A DNA stretch of 64,000 nt. It comes from Astragalus membranaceus (Eukaryota; Streptophyta; Magnoliopsida; Fabales; Fabaceae). The stretch spans positions 53,389,708 through 53,453,707 of the forward strand of contig CM076847.1 of assembly GCA_039519185.1 (NCBI GenBank), read 5' to 3'. Below are positions 46,219 to 57,529 of the stretch, piece by piece. The notes under the pieces were generated by a model, which saw nothing but the letters and a program-made list of their open reading frames with translations, was not told the origin of the DNA and searched no databases. How positions within the stretch are numbered: position 1 is the first letter of the stretch; every line of letters starts with the position of its first letter. A program made the translations under genes and the position numbers.

Positions 46219-48848
46219 TCACCAGCTGCTCCAAACCAAACAACCTTTTACCAGAGCAATCTCCTTCCCTCTCAGAACCTTCACATCTCTATCTTCAATG
46301 CGCACAGGCATAGTCTCCACAGTGAGATTATCCCGTACCTCCACCTCATCCATACTAATCACATCAGACGGGTCCGCAATATACTTCCGAAGCTGCGACA
46401 CGTGAAACACGTCGTCCAAGTTCGAAAGATTAGGTGGTAAGGCCACCCGATATGCAACACTTCCAACTCTTTCCGCAATATGATACGGCCCAATGAAACG
46501 AGGAGTCAACTTCTTCGATTTCAGCGCACGCCCAACACCAGTAACAGGTGTGACCCTCAGTAACACGTGGTTACCCGCTTCGAATTCTAAATCTTTCCTT
46601 CTCTTATCATGGTAGCTCTTCTGTCTACTCTGCGACGCTTTCATTTTCTCCCGGATCACCTTCACTTTCTCAGTAGTTTCTCTGACTAGCTCAGGTCCAA
46701 GTACTAAACTTTCCCCAGTCTCATACCAACACACCGGAGTCCTACACCTCCGACCATACAACGCCTCAAACGGCGCCATCACGATACTGGAATGATAACT
46801 GTTGTTGTAGGTAAACTCGATCAATGGAAGATGAGTACCCCACGCACCTCCCTGCTCTAGAACACATGACCTCAACAGATCTTCCAACGATTGAATCGTC
46901 CTCTCTGTCTGCCCATCAGTTTGAGGATGATACGCTGAACTCAACCTCAATTTCGAACCCAACTCCTTCTGCAAACTACTCCAAAAGTCCGAAGTGAACC
47001 TTGGGTCTCTATCCGACACAATGCACAAAGGAACGCCATGCAGCTTCACAATCACCTGAATATAGATCTCTGCCAATCTCGACACCGGATACTTAATGCC
47101 GATAGGAATGAAATGAGCAGACTTCGTCAGTCTATTCACAACCTCATACTACCCTCTTTCTTTTTCACTAGCAACACTGGAGCTCCCCACGGCGACACAC
47201 TCGGTCTTACAAACTCCTTTTCTAACAAATCCTCAAGTTGCTTCTTCAATTCTGCCAACTCAGACGCAGACATTCTATATGGTGCCATAGACACAGGCTT
47301 AGTGCCAGGAACTAGATCAATAGTAAACTCCACCTCTCTCTCTGGTGGTATATCCGGAATCTCGTCAGGAAACACCTCGGAAAACTCGCACACCACCTGC
47401 AACTCATCAATCTTCGCTTGACTCTCATCAGACAACGACGCTAGCAGAGAAAACAGCTGAACCTCTTCTCTCATCACCCAGTGCAGCTGACCCGCAGATA
47501 GCAAACCAGACTTCTCTTCCGGCGAAGCGAAACTCACGGACCTTTTGCGACAGTTGATATGTACATGATTATCAACTAACCAGTCCATACCCAGAATGAT
47601 ATCCATTCCACTCAGCGGCAAACAGATCAAATCAACTAAAAATTCTCTACCATATATAGATACAGGACATTTGGCACAAACAACGGAGGTGGTTACCGAA
47701 CCCTTAGCTGCAGTATCGATAACCATCTCTCACAACATATCAGATAAGACAAGACTTAGCTTCTCAACACATGCGGCAGCAATAAAACTATGGGTAGCAC
47801 CAGTATCAACAATAGCAATAAGAGGAAAATTATTCATATAGCACGTACCTCGAATCTCATTCACCACATCAGACCCAGCCAGAGCGAACACCTTCCCAAA
47901 AGACTTCTCCTTCTTGGGTTTTGAGCACTGTGTACTGATGTGACCACCCTCCCCACAATTAAAGCATACCACCTCCTTCTTATCACAGCTGGAAGATATG
48001 TGCCCCTCTTTCCCACACCGATAACATCTCTTCTTATCCCCGCTTGGGCAATCTGGACTCTTATGACCTACTCTCCCACACGTGTAACAAGTAATACTGG
48101 CTGCAGCATCTCCCCCACTTCGCTTAGACCGACCCACAAACTTCCCTTTTCCCTTACCAGCAGGCACCTCATATGGCTTACCACGACTCGAGAAGTTCTT
48201 TTGCTTTTCTTTCATAACTCTGGAGAAGGCATTACTGTCCTCCTCAAAAATCCGGCAGCTATCAACCAACAGAGAGAACACACGAATTTGTTGATACCCT
48301 ATGGCTTTCTTAATATCGGCACGCAACCCGTTTTCAAACTTAATGCATTTGGAGAACTCAGCACCCTCTCCATCATAGTGCGGATAAAACTTGGACAGCT
48401 CAGTAAATTTTGCAGCATATTCAGTTACCGACATGTTACCTTGTTCAAGCCTCAGAAACTCAACCTCTTTCTTTCCGCGGACATCTTCCGGATAGTATTT
48501 CCTCCTGAACTCTCTCTGGAACACAGCCCAAGTAATCTCCTCAGTGGCGACCATCAACCTCTGCCTAGCCGCCATCCACCAGTCATCAGCCTCTCTCTTC
48601 AACATGTGCGTACCATAACGAACCTTCTGAGCATCGGTACAATCCATAACGCGAAAGATCCGCTCCATCTCTCTCAGCCACTCAAGGGCACCATCAGGGT
48701 TATACCCGCCTTCAAAAGTAGGAGGGTTCTCTCGCTGGAACGTAGCCAAACTGCGAGTCCCAGCATCACCAGCACCTGGCATGTTGCCCACAACCCCAGC
48801 TATAGCCTGCAAAGCAGCAGCAAGTGCAGCATCGTTCCGTCCTGCCAT
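46219..48848 (-). pseudogene. gag-pol: E gag-protease-integrase pseudogene
   Basis: Gag starts MAGRNDAALA (48848). The gag core is followed by three CCHC knuckles (CYTCGRVGH, CYRCGKEGH, CFNCGEGGH; about 47930-48090) and protease IVDTGATHS. A TGA at about 47730 interrupts, then the same frame continues through ILGMDWL to the start of RT (LLVKKKEGSMRL, 47136). There the sequence jumps, out of frame, to integrase RLTKSAHF (47139), so about 500 codons of RT, RNase H and zinc finger are gone. Integrase residues SDRDPRF and TDGQTERT follow. A second frameshift near 46245 destroys the tail (KGCLVWSSW in place of KVVWLGAAG). It cannot reverse transcribe itself but keeps PBS, PPT and gag. Confidence 0.9.
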
Positions 48849-48945
48849 TCTAGCACTGCAACAGAAAACAGAATCCCGAAACGAGTAACAAAACTCAAAT
48901 GCTACTCAACTTGACGACTCGACCACCGGCCGGACAGACCGAACT

Positions 48946-48957
48946 GCTCTGATACCA
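48946..48957 (-). other. PBS of element E
   Basis: Reverse complement TGGTATCAGAGC, four bases from the 5' LTR. Confidence 0.9.
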
Positions 48958-48961
48958 CTAA

Positions 48962-51633
48962 TGTAACACCCCTTTTCTACCCCATAATTTACACGTCATT
49001 TATCAGAGTAATCTCATTTTCGCAAATATTAATTTAACTGGTAGAAAAGAAATGCCACATCGTCATTAACAAAACTCATCAACTGCACCCATCAAGGTTT
49101 GTGCAACAAAACACCCGTCATGAAAGTTAAACTCCAAAAATCACATCACAGCGGAATAAAACAATAACTCACTAATACCACTCAAACACGTCTCACATCA
49201 TCGACATAATCATTAAACAATTAGTTAATTAATTAACAAACTTCAACCACGCCCCCTAGGTGTCACAGTATCAGAGAGCGACTTGACAGACATCCCAATA
49301 GCTATTAAAGAAGGCAGCAGGACCTTCACTCGCGGTTACCTGCAGCGTTGCCACAATAGAGCAACATTCCAAGCAGAAGGGGTGAGAATTTCAACAAAAC
49401 ATAATCAAGCACATAATAGAGTAATGTGAGCAAACAGTCATACAACATCGTCATCACCACCAACATCATCGTCACTAAACACTAACTCAAGTCACAACTT
49501 TTTCCCACAAGTCATAAATCATGTATGTGCATGGAAATGCAACCCACGCCTGGGTATATGCATGATGGTACCATTCTCGTCATAAATAAGCCACTATGGG
49601 CACATCGTCACTGTTTTACGTCAATAAGAGGCCGAAGCCTATTCGTCATACTATGCACATGCTATGAGACACTATGGACACATGTGCAAACACCAAATCA
49701 CTCACCTGGAGTCCTCGTCATCGTCGTCATAAAACACTCATAGAGTGTACTCGTCATAACCATCACAATTATATCACAACATCATCATAAACATCACATT
49801 TAAATTGCAAGAACAGTAATAAAACATCAGCCTTTTTATTTATAAAAACAGCCACGTTACCAACATAAAAACAGCACCTCATTTTTGTAAAACAGCAACA
49901 CATTTATTTTATAAATACAGCAGCTCATTTTTCTAATAAAACAGCAAGACAGCAACATGTTTTTATAGAAACAGCAGCATTTTTATATTTAAAATATTAT
50001 TTCCGGACTCTCGGTAAAATTCTGGCACAGGCATAAAATTTTGGCGCATGGGGCAGCGCACAGGGCGCGCCCAGCACTACGCAACACCCGCACCAGGCGC
50101 GCCCAGAGGCAGGGCCCAGCCCCACGCGCACAGCAGCGCCACACACACTCACCCACAGGGACAACTCCAAAATGACACGTGCAAAAATAAAACCACTCGA
50201 GCCAAAATGTTTAAAATTGAATTTGGGCACGCAAATGCAAAAGATGGCACGGTAAAATACGCCCAGAATTCGAAGTTTCACCCAAAACACCCCACACGCG
50301 CACACAAGCAACCCCCACCGAGACAACTCCAAAATGACAGGTGCAAAAATAAAACCACTCGAGCCAAAATGTTTAAAATTGAATTTGGGCACGCAAATGC
50401 AAAAGATGGCACGGTAAAGTATGCCCAGAATTCGAAGTTTCACCCAAAACACCCCACATGCGCACACAAGCAACCCCCACCGAGACAACTCCAAAATGAC
50501 AGGTGCAAAAATAAAACCACTCGAGCCAAAATATTTAATATTGATTTTGGGAACGCAAATGCAAAAGATGGCACGGTAAAATATGCCCAGAATTCGAAGT
50601 TTCACCCAAAACACCCCACATGCGCACACAAGCAACCCCCACCGAGACAACTCCAAAATGACAGGTGCAAAAAAAAAACCACTCGAGCCAAAATGTTTAA
50701 AATTGAATTTGGGCACGTAAATGCAAAAGATGGCACGGTAAAGTATGCCCAGAATTCGAAGTTTCACCCAAAACACCCCACATGCGCACACAAGCAACCC
50801 CCATCGAGACAACTCCAAAATGACAGGTGCAAAAAAAAAACCACTCGAGCCAAAATGTTTAAAATTGAATTTGGGCACGCAAATGCAAAAGATGGCACGG
50901 TAAAATACGCCCAGAATTCGAAGTTTCACCCAAAACACCCCACATGCGCACACAATGGCCATTTCATCGAGTAGTTTACATGCAGCAGAATTTTTTTTAC
51001 ACGAAAATCAGCATGATCACATCATAATTCCTTCCCAACCATCATCAAACATCACACACACGAAATTACACATAACAACATCAACAATTCATCAAACAAC
51101 ATCATAATTTATTCAATTCTTCATCAATTTTACACATATTCACCTCAAATCCACATCAACACCAAAAACCCCACAAAACCCATCACATACTCAATTATAT
51201 TAAATCGAAACGCCCACCCTTACCTCGAATGCGTAAGCTCCTAGCACGAAGAAGATGGCCACGCACGAAAACACCGCAACACGAACGATCTCCTCTTCAC
51301 GAAAATTGCGAACTCTCTCCTCCCTTCCTCTTCTCCTTCGCGACTTCTCTCTTCTCTCTTCTCCTTTCTTTCTTTCATTTTCTTTCTTTTTCCTTTGCTA
51401 CACAAATGATGCGACTTTGCATCATGCCCTAGACGCCTAGGAGCGCCTAAGCTAATGGGCTTGGGCCTCATGGGCCGTTCCTCACCACCCCAGAGTTACC
51501 AACATCACTCCCTTCAATTTAAAAATAAAATAACTTGTTAATAACTTATTATAATAACAATAATAATAATAATAATATTGCAACACTTAAATAATTTAAT
51601 GAAATATTTAATTAAATTATTTCGGGTGTTACA
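48962..51633 (-). repeat. 5' LTR of element E
   Basis: 2,672 bp from TGTAACACCCC to TTTCGGGTGTTACA. It differs from the B and D LTRs in its centre, where five 162-bp repeats replace the GGCGCC block. It keeps the pyrimidine-rich stretch and gggcttgggcct. Confidence 0.92.
50161..50970. repeat. Five 162-bp tandem repeats in E LTR
   Basis: Units start (acaactccaaaatgac) at 50161, 50323, 50485, 50647 and 50809: an exact 162-bp period, highly similar. As 162 is 54 codons and the unit lacks stops in some frames, long ORFs appear on both strands (308 and 321 codons). These are very probably not genes. Confidence 0.95.
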
Positions 51634-51761
51634 ACTGCTGCACAACCTAATGTATCGCCGATGTCGAACAGTCCACCGTGCCTACACGAGGCATCTGCGT
51701 GAAGGTCCTTGAACAGATGGTCGCTGCCGATAGTGACGGTGGAGGAAACCGTGAACGTCGC
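51634..51761 (-). other. Exon-like fragment with splice acceptor (unidentified)
   Basis: On the minus strand a pyrimidine-poor but canonical acceptor (aaacatttgcag, 51773-51762) precedes a 43-codon open frame: ATFTVSSTVTIGSDH ... HADASCRHGGLFDIGDT. It is cut by E's LTR end at 51633. Composition and reading differ from the TE families around it. I do not recognise the protein. It could be a host gene fragment or captured DNA, or chance. Confidence 0.28.
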
Positions 51762-52415
51762 CTGCAAATGTTTCTCAATTTAATTACCCCATTCAATAAA
51801 CGGTAGATTAGGGATTTGATTTAACAACATTAGCTTCATTCCGTAATATCAAAACAGTTAGATTCGACATCGGCGATGGAGTGTTCGAAATCGGCGGCGC
51901 GGTGGACATGTGGGACAGCGGCAGTATGGTAGGTTTTGCGGCAGCGGCGGCATGTCGCCGGTGGAGTTAGACAGAACATCGCTGGTGGAGCTCGCGTGAA
52001 TCTGTGAACGAGTGAGAGAGTTAACGTGAAGCGCAGTGAAGGAGAAAGAGTTAACACGTCTGTCAATTGGTTTTCTCTCACTTAGTAATATGACGTGGAT
52101 TAATGAATGAGGTGTCAGCATATTAGTGGTGGGACAGGGTTTGTCATAGGATTTGTGTGACAGCAGATTTTCATCCGTTGTTTGATGGTGTTACTACCAA
52201 TAAATGTCGTTGACTTCTCAAAGGAAAAAATATTATTTATTTAACACTAAATAATGTAGTTTTTTTAATAAGTAGTAGTGTAGTTGTTATTATTATTATA
52301 ATTAATAATATTATTATTAACAATTTTTGTAATATATATTTTTTAATCTGAATACACTATATTTTTTACTTTAGTTAATAAAATATATGCGAAACAATAT
52401 ATTGATACCTTCAAC

Positions 52416-52465
<50 letters not shown>

Positions 52466-52980
52466 ATGACGACTCATTGAGAACACTTAGTTATTATAAT
52501 AAATGAGAACATTTAATTATAATAGTCATATTAAAATTAACAGCTCAAATATTGTCTATAATTACACGATCTCATATGAATGTTTCAATTAAATATCACA
52601 AGAGATCTTGTAGTTAATTACAAAATCTGAGCCGTCAATTAAATATATATTATAACTTGATTGCTGGGAAAAAAAACTTCTATAATTTTGTTCAGATTTT
52701 TTTGTAGCAAAATTCTTATGTGTGTGTATATATTATATCTTGATTGTTGATGAGATGTTATCAAAGAGACAACATATGTGTCCTAGGAAGGTAGTACAGC
52801 TGGCGAGCTAAGGGACATGAAGGAAATTGAAAGAAGGAGGTCTAAGATTCAACAACCCCCACTAACATTTTCCTATAACAAAACCGAGAGAGACCACATA
52901 TGTGTGTGCGTGATGTTTATTTACTATTTCATCTTGTAGGGAAAAAAAAAGAGACCACATACAATACCTCATTCTTTGCC
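51762..52980. other. Unassigned, AT-rich region
   Basis: 51836-52081 has a small minus-strand ORF (starting MRENQLTDV) that could hold a first exon or leader upstream of the acceptor at 51762, but no good donor site is visible. The rest is AT-rich with no ORF or known repeat that I recognise, apart from the TA run. Confidence 0.4.
52424..52463. repeat. (TA)n microsatellite
   Basis: About 20 uninterrupted TA units. Confidence 0.95.
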
Positions 52981-53203
52981 ATGTGTGAGCATACAACTAA
53001 CCCAGAGTGTGGGGTTCAGCGGTTGGGGTTGATCCTCCCTTAACCAAGGGTCGGGGGTTCGATCCCCGCCTTGGGTACGGAGCAGTGTTAAAACTCTGAG
53101 CCAGCTCTCCTGCCCCTCAAAGCACCTCCAATGAGTGAGGGATTAGTCACTGCTGTCCGTGTAGTGGATACCCTGGTTTACCCAAAAATGTGTGAGCATA
53201 CAA
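52981..53203 (+). mobile_element. tRNA-derived SINE with 16-bp target duplications
   Basis: Perfect direct repeats atgtgtgagcatacaa at 52981-52996 and 53188-53203 bracket a 191-bp body. The 5' part has an RNA polymerase III A-box-like gttcagcggttgg (about 53014-53026) and a canonical B box ggttcgatccc (53057-53067), spaced as in tRNA genes. The body then continues with non-tRNA sequence and ends gtttacccaaaa. It would be mobilised by LINE-encoded proteins. I cannot name the family. Confidence 0.9.
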
Positions 53204-53401
53204 GAGTGCATTAATTTTGAGATTTATATCGAGGCAAGCATTCATGATTCATGTACTGCACCGCATGAATAAATATTGGTTAGCTTCCTTTAAAACTATT
53301 GTACTACTGACACGTTATATTAGTATAATAACCAATAACTCTTCCTTTACAATCATGAAAGTGAAAAACAGGAATATTTTCGTGATGTTCGTCTTGTAAA
53401 G

Positions 53402-53878
53402 TTACGAAAAGAACAAGACGAGGCGTCGAAGAAGGTGGAAGAGGCTCAGAACGCCCTGCAGCAAACTACCAAAGCTTTGAGCAAAGCGGAGAAGTCCTTG
53501 GAGACTTTGAAGAAAGTCGAGGTTGATGCCTTGGCAGCTCAGAAGGTGGCATAGGTTAATGTCCAGGAGGCTGAGAAGAGAGCTTAGGAATCAGAGAACG
53601 CTTCCTCGGACCTGTGGGAAGGAGGTGGGCGAGCCTCTTAGTCTAAGCTCCAAAAGGAGATGGAAGAGATTCAACAGTCAGTGCAGGCCATTGCGCAATA
53701 GGCTGTTGAAGTCGCCAGCGGCCAATTTAAGAATGGCCTGGATCAAATTCATTGTCTTCATCCCGATCTCGAAATTGATCCCCAGGTTGTCATGGCAGAA
53801 CATGAGGTCTGGGATGGAAAGATCATCAAGATGAATGCGAACATGACCAACTTTGAGATTATTGCCCCTCTCCCTTGA
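53402..53878 (+). pseudogene. Decayed coiled-coil ORF, possibly TE-derived
   Basis: One frame of 158 codons to a TGA at 53876, broken by four internal TAG codons (about 53552, 53585, 53639, 53699). The first half is Lys/Glu/Ala-rich heptad-like text (KVEEAQNALQQ, KALSKAEKSLETLKK), a typical coiled coil. The end reads GLDQIHCLHPDLEIDP and EVWDGKII. Similar coiled-coil tails occur in plant transposon-associated proteins (the 'putative gypsy type transposon' group); this is memory-based and uncertain. No start codon or upstream domain is found. Confidence 0.55.
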
Positions 53879-54090
53879 ACCATGTTTTTTATCTGCTTTG
53901 CTTAGTACTTTTGGTAGCCTCGGGGGTATGTTTAATTATCCTACCGATTTTTTTTGCCTTGCGCGCTATCTATCTTTTTAACCTTGCGCGCTTTTAGGCC
54001 GGTTTTTAGTTTACCACCCATGTATTGTGATTTTCGTGCAATGTGCAATAGATTGATGGAGTACACCTAAGGAATAGTTTACTAGAACTT
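53879..54090. other. Unassigned spacer after the coiled-coil pseudogene
   Basis: T-rich text with two ccttgcgcgc words; may be the 3' untranslated part of the preceding decayed ORF. Nothing else seen. Confidence 0.35.
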
Positions 54091-54704
54091 GGTTTGGATC
54101 GAACTCATTCCAAGAGATTCACGACATGCTTTAAAGTTCCCAATATAGCAAAAATATAACCTCTACCTTGGACCAAAAACAGCGTAAAATTATAAGGGTA
54201 GAAAAGACATGAGAAGGTTAAAATATGAGAACGTTGACTAAGTGAACAGAAGGTTTGACTAAGTCAATAGAAGGTTTGACCTAAAGTCAAAAGAAAGTTT
54301 GACCAAAAGTCAACAGAAGGTTTAACCAGAAGTCAAATGAAGGTTGACCTCATCAAGGTCCTAGATAAGAAGGTTCATTATTGAGAAGGTTCAAAATTTA
54401 GAAGAATCAAGCTTGAGAAGGTTTCTGAACAGCAACCTACTCAAGAGAAATTCATTAACTCTTATCATATGAACATCAGTAGCATTAAATGTTAGTTTCA
54501 AGCATAACTATGTTGGAATGTTTTAAATGTCAAAAGAGGAACTCCTTGATTATTCCTTGGAACCATAAAGTTTGTTTGTACAAGGAATAAAGCATGAGTA
54601 GCTTCGCATGAGCTGTCAAGCCTATAAGAAAGGACTATGGCATTTTGTGAAGGTCAGAATGTACATGGGAAAGGACAGTGTCAGCATGAGAAGGTTCAAA
54701 AGTT

Positions 54705-55036
54705 CAGATAAAGCACAAAGTGCAGCGTGAGCAGGTTCAAAAGCTGCCAACTCTTGTAACTTCCTTCTTGTCACTCCTATGGACCGTTGGCCTCTTTCAA
54801 ACGGCTCTCTTAAACCTTTTAACTGCTATATTCAATCTCCAAGGCTATTTAAAGGATGCATTTCGAATTTCAGATAAAGCACAAAGTGCAGCTTGAGAAG
54901 GTTCAAAAGCTGCCAACTCTTGTAACTTCCATCTTGTCACTCCTATGGACCGTTGGCCTCTTTCAAATGGCTCTCTTCAACCTTCTAATGGATAAATTAA
55001 ATCTCGACGGCTATTTAAAGGCTGCATTTCGAATTT
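54705..55036 (+). repeat. 166-bp tandem duplication covering a TATA-like box
   Basis: Units 54705-54870 and 54871-55036, aligned without gaps at roughly 91-92% identity. Each starts cagataaagcacaaagtgca, contains ctatttaaagg and ends gcatttcgaattt. Confidence 0.9.
54846..55021 (+). promoter_or_regulatory. Two TATA-like boxes of the Copia-like LTR
   Basis: ggctatttaaagg occurs at about 54843-54855 and again at about 55009-55021, once per 166-bp unit. The second lies about 20 nt before the non-duplicated sequence, as expected for the functional box. Function is inferred only. Confidence 0.35.
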
Positions 55037-55865
55037 ACAAAGTATGAGAGTTAATTGGAACCTACACAAAGTTCAGGTTTCTCAAAGCAATCAACCTTCT
55101 CATCCCACACTCAAAGCTTCTTTAGATTATTCAATGGGATATTTTTCTTGTGTGTGTACTAGCTTGATAAGTACCATTGTATACATTGTATTTATCTTTA
55201 TTCAAGCTCTTAAACATCCCAAAACCAAAACTCATTATTGTAAACATCTCATCAAACTACCTTGAGAGAGGTGAGTGCCGGTGGTGATTCTACTTGATAC
55301 GGTGACTCTTAGGAAAGTAGTAGAGAGTTTCTAAGAGGTGGAAAATAGCTAGGTGTAGTTGTGTAAGAGTACAGTAGGCTTTTGTGTGAGATCAAAAGCT
55401 AGTGTCGTGAAAGTCTTTTGTGTTTGATCAAAAGCAAGTGCAATAGCTATTTGGGAAATAGTGGAAATACTCACATGGAAGTGGGGAGAGGACGTAGTCA
55501 AGTTTGGGTGAACCGCTATAACTCTACTGTGTTATTTACTTGTTTTCCTTACTATTTGCTCACTTGCTATAAACTACTTGTTTTTCAAACCAAGAGAAGG
55601 TTAGTAAACTAACCTTCTAAACACAGTTTTAACTAAGTATTAATTATTTCTGATCTAAAATCAAGTTAAAACCAATATATCTCTTATAAGTGCTTATTCT
55701 TATTTGTCCTTCATCATTAGTAAAGTTGCATTCTGTGTGAGTTATTATTGTTGCTAACCTTCTCATATCCAAGTCTATCTTGAGAAACATTCTGTTAAGA
55801 AGGTTTTAGGTTATAAGTTTTAAAATGCACACAATTCAACCCCCCTTCTTGTGTAACTTAGTCAC

Positions 55866-56566
55866 TTAAGATGAATGTGGGGTGGTTCTGTATGCCCAGA
55901 GTACATACTGCAATTCTTCCTCCCATTTTCCTTTGGCTTCGTCATGTCTCCTACGTAAGCCTTTAAAAATCACCTTGTTGCCGCCTCTGCTTGGCCATTC
56001 GTCTGGAGGTGCTCAACAGAAGTAAAACGGTGTTTGATTCCAATGTCGGCCATGAGTTGCCTATTACCCTTGTCGACAAACTGTGTTCCGTTGTCAATCA
56101 TTACAACCTCATGTATTCCAATTTGAACCACGATGTTCTTTGTTAAATAATTTCATGCAGTTCTTTGCTGTGATGTTGGCCAATGGCTCGACCTCGATCC
56201 GTTTCGTGAAATAATCTACAGCTACAACCGTGTATTTCAACTGCCTGGAGCTGTAGGGAACGAGCCGAGAAGGTCTGTCCACCACCAAGCAAACGGCCAA
56301 AGAGGGGACAACGTAGTCATCTCGATTGGTGGGGCGACATGGACATCTGCATGGCCCTAGCATTTGTCACATTTTTTTACAAGCTTCTTAGCATCTTCAT
56401 TCATGGTGGGCCAGTAGTAACCCGCCCCAACGTCTTCTTAACCAATGACCGACTTCCTAAGTATTGCCCGCAGATTCCCTCATGGATCTCGGATAACACG
56501 TATTCGGCCTCTTCCCCCTCGAGGAACTTTAAGAGAGGCATCGAGAAGCCTCTCCGAAAGAGTTTC
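55866..56566 (-). pseudogene. pol: Tat/Athila-type integrase remnant
   Basis: Minus-strand reading in several frames. Zinc finger HEGICGQY ... KKCDKC with YYWPTM between, then VAVDYFTKRIE (first catalytic Asp), VMIDNGTQFV (second Asp) and NGQAEAA (Glu). These motifs mark the integrase of non-chromovirus Gypsy elements of the Tat/Athila group. At least three frameshifts and several stops make it dead. Element A inserted at 56566, so the upstream part of this pol would lie to the right of A, beyond the window. The single longest open piece is 56109-56363. Confidence 0.82.
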
Positions 56567-57529
56567 TGTAACATCCTCAAAATAATTAGACGAAATATTT
56601 GGATGTTAACCCAATGGGGATAATTTAGTACCTGACTGGTAAATTTATTTAGTGCAAAAATTATTTACTGGATAACATTAAGTCGTTAACCGGATAATAC
56701 GGATCAAGGAAGTTTCGGATTCGAAATAAAGGATCAAGATCAATATGGTAATTGGACCACGCTACCACTAATTTATTAATTAAATATGTGTTTGTGTGTG
56801 TGTGTGTTAAAATAAAAGAAAGAAAAGAAGAAAGGAAAGAAAGAAGAAAAACGCAGAGAAGAGGAAAGAAGAAAAGAAAGGAGAAGAGAAAGGAGAAGAG
56901 AAAGAAGAAAGAAGAAGAAGAAGAAGGATCACTCCCCCAAGCCCCAAAATTCACCATCTTCATCATCTCACTCTCCTCATCATAACCCAAGAGCTAGGTA
57001 AGATTTCATCCGGTTTTTCCCCTATTTTATGGCCTACGAATTTGGGGAGGTTTTGGAGGTGATTTGGCGAAATCGTGAATTGTGTGATCAAATTGATGAT
57101 TGAATCATGCTTAGGAGCGAAGCTAGGAGCGGATTGAACGCGATTAGAAGCTCGGAACGAAGTTAGGAGCGGTTCGGTGTTGTTTGAGTTCGATTCGGTG
57201 AATTCGACGTCTCGGCAAATTCGGTTCGATATCGGCTCTCGCTTCAAGGGTGAGTTTTACTCACGTTTAGGCTTATTCCGTTTTGAAATAAATTGTGTGG
57301 CTTAGTTTCGAAAGATTTCGAGTCGAAAACGTTATTTTTAAATATATCGCGTTTTAATGAAATTCGTAATCGTTGAGTCTTTGATTGAATTGCTTGATTT
57401 TGTGGTGTTGATTGGACTTGTATATTGTTTGGTGTGATCTGTTTTCGAGTTAGGAATCGATCGGAGCGAGTTTCGGATTAAACGGAAAGCGGATTTTCAT
57501 GAAAATGGCTATTTTTGAAATGCTGTCAA

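Larger units (their letters stand above)
45994..51633 (-). mobile_element. Element E: family-2 deletion derivative
   Basis: 3' LTR remnant (about 45994-46116), PPT, internal region with gag, protease, integrase half (46117-48961), PBS, complete 5' LTR (48962-51633). RT, RNase H and the integrase zinc finger are deleted. No target duplication could be matched (actgc follows the right end), in keeping with loss of the outer part of the 3' LTR. Confidence 0.88.
54091..55865 (+). repeat. Probable Ty1/Copia (SIRE-like) LTR, boundaries uncertain
   Basis: Style and order fit a SIRE-type LTR: a U3-like part with repeated gagaaggtt and gaaggtttgacc words, TATA-like ggctatttaaagg boxes, then agtttgggtgaaccgctataa, and a 3' end with caattcaaccccccttcttg. 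No PBS follows and no TG...CA pair or target duplication could be fixed, so it may be truncated at both ends. Confidence 0.5.

Noticed and set aside
50048..50974. Long ORFs on both strands (308 and 321 codons) as genes
   Set aside because: They only read through five 162-bp repeats inside an LTR; the period is a multiple of three and both strands are open, and no domain is seen.
45994..51638. Target duplication for element E
   Set aside because: The five bases on the right (actgc) do not match the left flank (gctat), and the outer 3' LTR is lost.
52997..53080. A functional tRNA gene
   Set aside because: B box and partial A box are present, but no full cloverleaf can be drawn, and the 16-bp direct repeats bracket a longer 191-bp unit, so it is a SINE.
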